Of a stretch of DNA of 64,000 bases, positions 26,230 to 33,422 are shown one piece after another. Where the stretch lies: assembly GCA_038042195.1 (NCBI GenBank), contig JBBTET010000017.1, positions 4,757-68,756 on the forward strand, given 5' to 3'. A program made the position numbers and the translations under genes. The stretch's first letter is position 1; each line of letters opens with the position of its first letter. Under the pieces are notes generated by a model. That model was given only the letters and a program-made list of their open reading frames with translations. It was not told the DNA's origin and searched no databases. The DNA comes from JACRIM01 sp038042195 (GTDB lineage: Bacteria > Planctomycetota > Phycisphaerae > UBA1845 > UTPLA1).

Positions 26230-26393
26230 AAACCAGCCCCACGCGCTACCAGCCCGAAGCACCAGCGAGAGAGTCAACAAACACCGCCAACCCCCCTGTT
26301 GGCCTCGCCGCCCCATTCCAATACAATGGAATAAGTGGTCCGAACCCTGCGCCTGACCCCGCAGCAACCCCACCGTAAGCCCTTAGTTGTTAC
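26230..26393. repeat. Repeat-rich spacer between the two GspE-type genes
   Basis: The 164-base gap contains two hairpins: GCCAAC/GTTGGC at 26286-26303 and ATTCCA/TGGAAT at 26315-26332. Around 26245-26275 the sequence CCAGCCCGAAGCACCAGCGA resembles a short repeat I recall from planctomycete intergenic regions. There is no T-run, so termination is doubtful. Confidence 0.45.
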
Positions 26394-28091
26394 ATGACCC
26401 CACTGCTGTTGCCAATCCTTGCCGAGTTGCCCGTCGAAGGCGCATACATCAGCCCCTTCAAGCTGGTCGCCTTCGTGTTGTGCTTCCTGCTCTGGGCGCA
26501 CAACGCCGGTTGGGTCCAATCCGACATCAAGAAAATCCGTATCCCGCCGGGGGCCTGGACGCCGCTCGTCTTTTTCAGCGGCATCGCCGGCCTACTGGCG
26601 TTTCTCTTCATTCCCTTGTTTTGGATCGGACTCCTGATCTTCGCCGCGCTCTACGGTGCCTGCATCATTAGCTACGTCGTCACGCGAAACAAACGCGTCG
26701 CCCCCTCCGAAACCGTTCTCTCGATGGCCCACCTCGGCCGCCTCGGAAAGGGCAAAGCCACCGCCGCCGAACTCTCCGCCAAAGACCGCGTCCGCATCAA
26801 GGACGCCCACGGCAAGAACCCGCCCTGGCCCAACGAACCCGACCAACACGCCGGCTACCAGGCCCTGCAAGACCTGCTCTTCGACGCCATCTGGCGGCGG
26901 GCCAGCGATGTCCGAATGGACCTCGCCCCCAATCAACCCGTGACCGTCGTCTATCGCATCGACGGAGTCGACCGCGCCCGCGAGCCGATCGCCGCCGAAC
27001 TTGGCCCGCTCGTCTTCGTTCACTTCAAGCGAATCGCCGGACACAACATCGAGGAACGTCGCAAGCCGCAGGTCGGCAAGTTCAAAGCCGCCATCGGTGC
27101 CGGCGGCAAGGGTGACAAAGCCGTCGAGGTTGAGCTGAAGTCCGCTGGCAGCACGGCCGGCGAACGAATCACCTTTCGCATGACCTCCGATGAAAACAAG
27201 TTTCAAATTGCCGACATCGGCCTCCTGAAAGATCAACTCGAAAAGTACCTCGCACTCAAGCCCGCGAAGGGCGTCGTTGTCATCACCGCCCCCAAAGCCA
27301 ATGGCCTAACCTCAACGCTCTATGCCATGCTCCGCTCCCACGACGCCTTCATGCAAAACATCCACTCACTCGAAGTCGCCAAACTCATGGACCTCGAAAA
27401 CGTCACCCAGCACGTCTTCGACAGTCAGGGCGGCACCGTCAGCTTCGGTAAGCGACTTCGCTCCATCATCCGAACCGACCCCGACATCACCCTGGCCGGC
27501 GACACGCCTGATGCTGAAACCGCTCAACTCGTCGCCCAGACCGGCAAAGCAGGAAAACGAATCTATGCTGGGTTGAACGCCAAGGATGTCTTCTCCGCCC
27601 TCGGTGCCTACGTCGAAGCCGTCGGCGATCCCGCGCTCGCGGCCGCGGGCCTGCTCCTGGTCACCAATCAGCGCCTCGTGCGACTCCTCTGCACACACTG
27701 CCGAAAGGCCTATCGCCCCGACCCCGCCATCCTCAAAAAAGGAAACCTGCCGCAGGGAGAAGATCGCCCTTTCTACCGTCCGCCGAATCCGGATGAGATT
27801 GAAGTAGACAAAAAAGGCAACCCAATGATTTGCGCCGTCTGCCAAGGCTCGGGCTACCTCGGCCGTACCGGCGTCTTTGAAACACTGTTCGTCGACGAAG
27901 CCATCCGCGCCATGATCGCCAGGGGCGTTCCCCTGGCAACCATCAAGGCCGAAGTCCGCAAGAAGGGTATGCTCTTCCTGCAAGAAACGGCCCTGCGAAA
28001 AGTCTATGACGGCGTCACCAGCATCGCGGAAGTGCTCCGCGTCACCAAGAGCGAGACTGACAAACCCGCAAGCCGTGCGCTCCCCGTTTAG
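26394..28091 (+). CDS. Membrane-anchored degenerate GspE paralogue (probable pseudo-ATPase)
   Basis: 565 residues. The N terminus has three hydrophobic segments (~residues 20-38, ~58-75, ~78-98), unlike soluble GspE proteins. The rest aligns with the neighbouring ATPase (DVRMDLAPNQPVTVVYRIDG; LRLLC-type zinc module CTHCRKAYRP and CAVCQGSGYLGRTGVFETLF). The nucleotide site is broken: the Walker A region reads APKANGLTSTLY with Leu305 in place of the essential Lys, and the Walker B region reads PDITLAGDTPDAE with Asp370 for Glu. The frame is intact and the zinc cysteines are kept, so the protein is probably maintained for structural or regulatory work, perhaps docking the active ATPase to the membrane. 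Confidence 0.88.
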   Translation: MTPLLLPILAELPVEGAYISPFKLVAFVLCFLLWAHNAGWVQSDIKKIRIPPGAWTPLVFFSGIAGLLAFLFIPLFWIGLLIFAALYGACIISYVVTRNKRVAPSETVLSMAHLGRLGKGKATAAELSAKDRVRIKDAHGKNPPWPNEPDQHAGYQALQDLLFDAIWRRASDVRMDLAPNQPVTVVYRIDGVDRAREPIAAELGPLVFVHFKRIAGHNIEERRKPQVGKFKAAIGAGGKGDKAVEVELKSAGSTAGERITFRMTSDENKFQIADIGLLKDQLEKYLALKPAKGVVVITAPKANGLTSTLYAMLRSHDAFMQNIHSLEVAKLMDLENVTQHVFDSQGGTVSFGKRLRSIIRTDPDITLAGDTPDAETAQLVAQTGKAGKRIYAGLNAKDVFSALGAYVEAVGDPALAAAGLLLVTNQRLVRLLCTHCRKAYRPDPAILKKGNLPQGEDRPFYRPPNPDEIEVDKKGNPMICAVCQGSGYLGRTGVFETLFVDEAIRAMIARGVPLATIKAEVRKKGMLFLQETALRKVYDGVTSIAEVLRVTKSETDKPASRALPV

Positions 28092-28150
28092 CCGCGTGGC
28101 TTCGCCGAGCGTAGCTGCGGAATAAACCGTCCACCACACGAGGAACGACC

Positions 28151-29953
28151 ATGCTCTTCTCCATCGGCATTGCACTCATGATCATCCTCGTCGCCGGCTT
28201 CTGGACCTACCAGGGCCTTTTCAGTGCCGCCATCATGTTCTTCGAATGCGTCGTCTCCGCCCTCATCGCCTTCGGATTTTATGAACCGCTCAACGGCCTC
28301 TGGGGTAGCGCCCTCGGCGGCGGCATCGGTCGCCCTCTCGCCCTCGCCGTCCTATTCTTGGTGCCGCTCACGATCATGAAATATGCGACCGACCGATTCA
28401 TCACCGCCAACATCCGGCTCAACCCCATCGCGGATCGCGCCGTCGCCGGCGTCTTCGGCCTGCTCACCTCGCTCCTCCTCGTCGGCACCGCCCTTGTCGG
28501 CGTGCAAATGCTCCCCATCGGCTCCGAGGTCTTCGGCTACGACCGCCTCGCGGTCGACCCGGACGGCACCGTCACCCAAAAGAACCTGCTCCTCAAGCCC
28601 GACAACTTCGCCGTCAGCATTGCCAACATCGCCTCCAGCGGCAGCATGAGCAACGGCTCTCCCCTCGCCACCGCCCAGCCCGACATGCTCATGAGCCTGT
28701 ACGGAGCCAGAGCGGCTGTGCAAACCGAAGACACGCACGAAGTCCCGCCCGACTGCCTCAAAGTCAACGCGTACTGGGAAACCCGCCAAATCGACACAGT
28801 GACCCAGAAGCTCGAAGGCGCTACCCTGTCACGCAACTTTGAGACAAAAGAAGTCAGCGGTGGCAAACTTCTGGTCTTCAACATCACCCTGGCACCGAAC
28901 GCCGGCGTCAAGGACAAAGGTGAAACCTATTTCCGCCTACCACAGTTCCGCCTCATCGGACCCACACCGGAATTGAGTCGCACCCAACATGTCCACCTCG
29001 CATGTGGCGCCAGCGATCTCTACGTCAACCGAAACCACGCGTGGCATCAGATTCAGGAAGGGCAACCTAGCCGACTTGTGCGCTTCGATCCGACAACGAA
29101 ATTCCTCCTGTGTGGCAACACGTGGAAGACCCCCCCTGAAGCGGGCAAGGGCTACAAGTTCGACATCGCCTTCGAAGTCCCGGACGACTTTGAGCCGTGG
29201 TACATCGCCTACAAAAACGGTGCCCGCTACGAGATCAACAAAGCCAAGATGTTCAAACAAGCCCCGCCAAAGTCGGCCTCCGTCGCCCTCGGCAACACCG
29301 GCCCCGGCCAATCCGCCAAGCTCGATAAGCCCAAGCCCAAGCCCGGCCAGGACGCCACCGGCGGTGTGGGCAAAGCGCCGGGCGGCGCGACCCACGTCGC
29401 CGACGCCAAGGCGGTCTACGTTTCAACCAAGCTTCCGGTCCCGGTCTTCAAGGGCGAGAGCCTGGTCAGCCAATCCCTCAAGGGCGGCAAACTCGGTGAG
29501 TGCAACTTCGCGGTGGAGTTCGACGCCAAATTGGATAAAGCTGACGAGGTCAAAAACTTCGACGTCCCCGAAGGCAAGAAGCTCGTCTTCCTCGACGCCG
29601 ACAAAAACCAGGCCCTCAGCATGTACGGCAAGGCTCTGAACTTCGCCTCCAACACGCTCCTGCAAATCACCCTCACCACCGACAAAGGCGAGATCTACTT
29701 CGCCCAAGGCTTCTACGCCGTTGCCAAACAAGGCGGCCAGACCTGGGTCGAAATCCAATATCACCCCGAAGCCGACGTCCCCGAACGATGCATCAGCAAA
29801 GCCAAAAAAGTGACCAACGCCGCCCTGCAATCCACTCCCAAGGATGTACGCCGCTTCGGATACATCTTCGTCGTCGACCCCGGCGTCCACATCGTCACCT
29901 TCGCCTCCGGCGGCACCGGCGGAAAACAAACCGTCGACATCGAAGTCCCCTGA
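28151..29953 (+). CDS. CvpA-like membrane protein with large extracytoplasmic domain
   Basis: 600 residues. Four hydrophobic helices fill residues ~1-125 in a pattern like CvpA/colicin V production proteins (FWTYQGLFSAAIMFFECVVSALIAFGFYEPL...RPLALAVLFLVPLTIMKYATDRF). The remaining ~460 residues are soluble and beta-rich, in two parts (~200-400 and ~430-600) divided by a Pro/Lys/Gly linker (KLDKPKPKPGQDATGGVGK). No catalytic motif is recognised. GAGGAA precedes the ATG. It follows the degenerate GspE by 59 bases and precedes an HtrA protease, so all may act together at the membrane. Confidence 0.7.
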   Translation: MLFSIGIALMIILVAGFWTYQGLFSAAIMFFECVVSALIAFGFYEPLNGLWGSALGGGIGRPLALAVLFLVPLTIMKYATDRFITANIRLNPIADRAVAGVFGLLTSLLLVGTALVGVQMLPIGSEVFGYDRLAVDPDGTVTQKNLLLKPDNFAVSIANIASSGSMSNGSPLATAQPDMLMSLYGARAAVQTEDTHEVPPDCLKVNAYWETRQIDTVTQKLEGATLSRNFETKEVSGGKLLVFNITLAPNAGVKDKGETYFRLPQFRLIGPTPELSRTQHVHLACGASDLYVNRNHAWHQIQEGQPSRLVRFDPTTKFLLCGNTWKTPPEAGKGYKFDIAFEVPDDFEPWYIAYKNGARYEINKAKMFKQAPPKSASVALGNTGPGQSAKLDKPKPKPGQDATGGVGKAPGGATHVADAKAVYVSTKLPVPVFKGESLVSQSLKGGKLGECNFAVEFDAKLDKADEVKNFDVPEGKKLVFLDADKNQALSMYGKALNFASNTLLQITLTTDKGEIYFAQGFYAVAKQGGQTWVEIQYHPEADVPERCISKAKKVTNAALQSTPKDVRRFGYIFVVDPGVHIVTFASGGTGGKQTVDIEVP

Positions 29954-29961
29954 CTTTGTGG

Positions 29962-29980
29962 CACCGGTTTCCAACCGGTG
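29962..29980. repeat. REP-like palindrome, CACCGGTT family
   Basis: Arms CACCGGTT/AACCGGTG around a TCC loop, preceded by TTTGTGG. It has the same arms and the same GTGG lead as the copy at 1845-1863, which lies in inverse orientation. It is in the 85-base gap before the protease gene. Confidence 0.8.
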
Positions 29981-30038
29981 CGCATTGAGTTCCATGCGAA
30001 CGCTCATTCATCGCGCCAATCCCCGCCGATGAATCACC

Positions 30039-31433
30039 ATGTCCCGACTCACCCAAGCCGGCCCCATCGCGCTGCTTCTCCTCGCGCTTACCACCCCCGC
30101 AAACGCCCAATTCCTCTCACGCCTCTTCCAACGCCCCAGCGCACTGCAAGAGACACAAGACGCCACAGAGGCCCTCGTAACAAAAAACACCCCCTCCGTC
30201 GTCTCCATCGAAGTCCATCGCACCCCCGCTATCGGCTCCTCAGCCGGCCAATCCGCCGGCGCAGGCGTCATCGTCTCCCCCAATGGAACCATCGTCACCA
30301 GTGAACACGTCATCGCCGACGCACTCTCCATCCACGTCACCCTCCACGACGGCCGCCGAATCCGCGCCCGCCGACTCGCCTCCGACCCGCGCGCCGACCT
30401 CGCCGTGATTCAGATCGACGCCGACAATCTCCTCCCCGCAAAATGGACCGACGACCCCGCCTCGCTGCGCCGCGGCCACATGGTCATCGCCTTTGGAAAC
30501 CCCCTCGGCCTCTCCGCCGACGGCCCCTCCGCCCCCAGCATCGGCCTCGTCAGCGCCATCGCCCGACCACTCCCCGACACCTTCGGCCAATCCGAAGACC
30601 GCTACTACGGCGACATGATCCAATGCACCGCCCCCGTCGGCCCCGGCTACTCCGGCGGCCCCCTCGTCGACATCCACGGCCGCGTCGTCGGCATCCTCAC
30701 CGCCATCGGCTCGCGCGAACGCGCCGGCGACACACTTGCATTCGCCGTCCCCATCACGGAGCGCACCCGCGCCGTGATCGACAAACTCGCTCGCGGCGAA
30801 AGCGTCGACTACGGCTACCTCGGCATCCACATCCGCGATGCCGCACCCACGGGAAGCGAACCATTTCGCTTCAACCACCCATCCGCGCCCGGCGCATCAT
30901 TAATCGAGCCGCGTTTCCCCGTTCTCACCTTCATCTCCCCCGACGGACCCGCCGACCGCGCTGGCCTCCAAATTGGTGACGCCATCCTCGCCGTCGGCGC
31001 AACCCCCGTCTCCACCGCCGACGAACTCGTGCAACTCATCGGCACCCTCGGCCCCGACCACGCCGTCGATCTCACCATCCGCCGAGACGGCGCGCGTTCA
31101 CTCGTCACGGCCCAACTCGCCCGCCGACCCGCGCCCGTCGTCCAATCCGCCGCGAGACAATGGCAATTCCGCGGCGCAGCCCTCGGCGAATTAAACCTCG
31201 CCCTGCAAGACCGCTTCGACGCCCCAGCCGGCTCCCTCATGGTCCTCATGGTCGCCACCGGTTCCCCCGCCGACCGCGCCGGTCTCACCCCCGGCGACAT
31301 CGTCGTCCGCGTCAACGGCCGCGCCGTCACCACCGACTCCGTCACAACCCTCGCCGCCCGCCCCGACGACTGCCTCCTCGGCCTCGCCAACGGCGGCTCC
31401 ATCCTCCTCAAGCCTGCCACACCAACTCGATAA
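30039..31433 (+). CDS. HtrA/DegP-family periplasmic serine protease with two PDZ domains
   Basis: 464 residues with a signal peptide (GPIALLLLALTTPANA). The trypsin-like domain has the triad His90 (TSEHVIA), Asp120 (RADLAVI) and Ser205 (GYSGGP; GNSGGP is usual). Two PDZ-type domains follow: ~290-360 (VLTFISPDGPADRAGLQIGDAILAVGATPV) and ~385-455 (MVATGSPADRAGLTPGDIVVRVNGRAV). These proteases degrade or refold misfolded envelope proteins. A lone gene would be ordinary, but here it follows three secretion-type membrane genes on the same strand. Confidence 0.92.
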   Translation: MSRLTQAGPIALLLLALTTPANAQFLSRLFQRPSALQETQDATEALVTKNTPSVVSIEVHRTPAIGSSAGQSAGAGVIVSPNGTIVTSEHVIADALSIHVTLHDGRRIRARRLASDPRADLAVIQIDADNLLPAKWTDDPASLRRGHMVIAFGNPLGLSADGPSAPSIGLVSAIARPLPDTFGQSEDRYYGDMIQCTAPVGPGYSGGPLVDIHGRVVGILTAIGSRERAGDTLAFAVPITERTRAVIDKLARGESVDYGYLGIHIRDAAPTGSEPFRFNHPSAPGASLIEPRFPVLTFISPDGPADRAGLQIGDAILAVGATPVSTADELVQLIGTLGPDHAVDLTIRRDGARSLVTAQLARRPAPVVQSAARQWQFRGAALGELNLALQDRFDAPAGSLMVLMVATGSPADRAGLTPGDIVVRVNGRAVTTDSVTTLAARPDDCLLGLANGGSILLKPATPTR

Positions 31434-31451
31434 AGAGATGCGAAGCATCTC

Positions 31452-31522
31452 CATCCCCTCCCCTTGCTAAGGGGATTGAGGGGCGACCGAGGAGGAAGCC
31501 CCGAAAGGGTGGGGTTGCGAAT
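31452..31522. repeat. 71-bp interspersed repeat, copy 1
   Basis: Matches 63152-63222 over 71 bases with two differences (31467 and 31491). It contains CCCCTCCCCTTG and AAGGGGATTGAGGGG, which can pair, and CCCCGAAAGGGTGGGG. It starts 18 bases after the protease stop; the second copy also follows directly on a stop codon. Confidence 0.9.
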
Positions 31523-31648
31523 ACGAACCAACCGTTAATCCGCCCGCAAGTTATAATCCCCTCGCACTGCCCCCACCCGATCCATCGAATGATGCGATCC
31601 TGATCGACCGATCATGGGAAGGCGATTGCGCCCCGAAGGAGCCTCGAT

Positions 31649-32230
31649 ATGCCCGACCGCCCCAACCTCGACATCCCCGACGTCAACAGCCTCGCCAAAA
31701 AGCTGCGCGACATCAAAGACTTCCCCAAACCCGGAATCATCTTCAAAGACGTCACCCCGCTCCTCGCTGACTCGGCCGCCCTTTCCCTCGCCGTCGAGCT
31801 TCTCACCCAACCCTTCCGCTCCGTCCACATCGACAAAGTCGTCGGCGCCGAAAGCCGCGGCTTCATCTTCGGCACCGCCGTCGCTCGAAACCTCTCCGCC
31901 GGCTTCGTGCCCATCCGCAAACCAGGCAAACTCCCCTACAAAACCAGAAAAATGTCCTACGCCCTGGAGTACGGAACCGACTCCCTTGAAATCCACGAAG
32001 ACGCCATCCTCCCCGGCGAACGCATCCTCATGATCGACGACCTCCTCGCCACGGGCGGCACCATGGTCGCCTGCTGCGATCTCGTCAAAGAGTTGAAAGG
32101 AAATATCGTCGGCGTCGCCGTCCTCATCGAACTCTGCTTCTTGAGCGGCCGCGACCGCTTCAAAGGAATCCCCGTCCACTCCGTCATCAAAATCAACGGC
32201 GAAGGCCCCGCCGTCGCCACCGATTTCTAA
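31649..32230 (+). CDS. apt: Adenine phosphoribosyltransferase
   Basis: 193 residues. It salvages adenine to AMP using PRPP. The N-terminal hood is typical (IKDFPKPGIIFKDVTPLL), as are ESRGFIFG, RKPGKLPYKT and the PRPP loop MIDDLLATGGTM. All standard residues are present; it is about 15 residues longer than E. coli Apt at the N terminus. GAAGGAG precedes the ATG. Confidence 0.97.
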   Translation: MPDRPNLDIPDVNSLAKKLRDIKDFPKPGIIFKDVTPLLADSAALSLAVELLTQPFRSVHIDKVVGAESRGFIFGTAVARNLSAGFVPIRKPGKLPYKTRKMSYALEYGTDSLEIHEDAILPGERILMIDDLLATGGTMVACCDLVKELKGNIVGVAVLIELCFLSGRDRFKGIPVHSVIKINGEGPAVATDF

Positions 32231-32243
32231 ACTCGATTGGCCC

Positions 32244-32280
32244 ACGCGTAGGGTCCGCTGTGCGGACCACGAATGCGCGT
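32244..32280. repeat. Palindromic repeat after apt
   Basis: GGTCCGC and GCGGACC pair around a TGT loop (32252-32268), with outer ACGCG/CGCGT also able to pair. A related TAGGGTCCGCTACGC stretch lies at 7235-7250, ahead of the lipoprotein gene. There is no T-run. Confidence 0.6.
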
Positions 32281-32326
32281 AACGTTGTTCCTCGCGCGCC
32301 TCAAGACTCAGGTCTCAAGCCTCTTC

Positions 32327-33322
32327 TCACCCCAACCCCGCCCGCACCAAATCCTGCAACCGAACCACCCCGCTCGGCTTCTCCCCATCCGCGCTCACCA
32401 CCAGCATCGTGATCTCGCTCTCCCGCATCAGCCGCAAACAGTCCACCGCCAACTCCTCCGGCGACACCGTCGAACACCGCACCGGCGGCTCCCCCGGATC
32501 GCGCCGGCTCAGCCGCCACGCCTCGCCCGCCGACAGCTTCGTCGGCGTCTCGCACCGCGTCAGCAATCGCCGCAAGTCGCCATCGGTAAACACGCCCGTC
32601 AACCCCCCGCCATCATCCACCACGCACGTCATCCCCAAATGTTTGCCCGTCATCTCCAACAGCATGTCCATGAAGCCCTTCGCCCCCGCCACGCACGGCA
32701 GCTCCGCCCCGCCATGCATCACATCCGACGCCCGCAAGAGCAACCGCCTCCCCAAACTCCCATCCGGGTGAAACCGTGCGAATTGTTCCTCATTAAACCC
32801 CCTCGAATCAAGCAACGCCATCGCCAGCGCATCGCACAGCGCCAGTGTCATCGTCGTGCTCGTCGTCGGCGCCAGCGCCAACGGCCCCGCCTCCGGCAGC
32901 TTCGGAAACTCCAACACCACGTCCGCCAACTCGCCCAACCCCGACGGCCCGCCCTCGCACACCGCAATCACCCGCCCGCCCACACGGCGAAAGTGCCCCA
33001 CAAACCGCACCAACTCCTCCGTGTTCCCGCTCTTGGACAGAGCCAGGAGCACCGCGTTTGGATCGACCAACCCCAAATCGCCATGCACCCCCTCGACCGG
33101 ATGCATAAACACCGCCGGCGTCCCCGTACTCGACAGCGTCGCCGCCGCCTTCCGAGCGATCAGCCCGCTCTTCCCAATCCCCGTCACCACCATCTGCGCC
33201 CGGGAGTTCTGCACCAACCGCACCGCCTCCCGAAACGGCTCCCCCACCAACTCCGCCAACGAAGCCAGCGCAGCCGCCTGCTCCCGAATAATCCCACGAG
33301 CTAATTCAACCGGATCACGCAA
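32327..33322 (-). CDS. kdsD: Arabinose-5-phosphate isomerase (KdsD/KpsF family)
   Basis: 331 residues, the normal length. The SIS domain (~20-190) holds TGIGKSGLIARKAAATLSSTGT, the signature HGDLG and SKSGNTEEL. Two CBS-type domains (~200-330) follow (VMHGGAELPCV; TVSPEELAVDCLRLMRESEITMLVV). It converts ribulose-5-phosphate to arabinose-5-phosphate for Kdo in lipopolysaccharide. Together with the heptose-type gene at the left edge it indicates a Gram-negative-type LPS core. The second CBS copy carries a short insertion (RLSRRDPGEPPVR). Confidence 0.93.
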   Translation of the reverse strand: MRDPVELARGIIREQAAALASLAELVGEPFREAVRLVQNSRAQMVVTGIGKSGLIARKAAATLSSTGTPAVFMHPVEGVHGDLGLVDPNAVLLALSKSGNTEELVRFVGHFRRVGGRVIAVCEGGPSGLGELADVVLEFPKLPEAGPLALAPTTSTTMTLALCDALAMALLDSRGFNEEQFARFHPDGSLGRRLLLRASDVMHGGAELPCVAGAKGFMDMLLEMTGKHLGMTCVVDDGGGLTGVFTDGDLRRLLTRCETPTKLSAGEAWRLSRRDPGEPPVRCSTVSPEELAVDCLRLMRESEITMLVVSADGEKPSGVVRLQDLVRAGLG

Positions 33323-33422
33323 AGGAGGAATCCTCCGAGGAAGAATCCCCGGAGTTTATCACATTGAAAGGAAATTGGCACTGCCCTAGGATTGCCGGTT
33401 CGTCACCCACCCGACCGAAATC

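Noticed and set aside
26286..26332. Hairpins between the two GspE-type genes as an intrinsic terminator
   Set aside because: No T-run follows either stem, so I classed the region as repeat-rich spacer.
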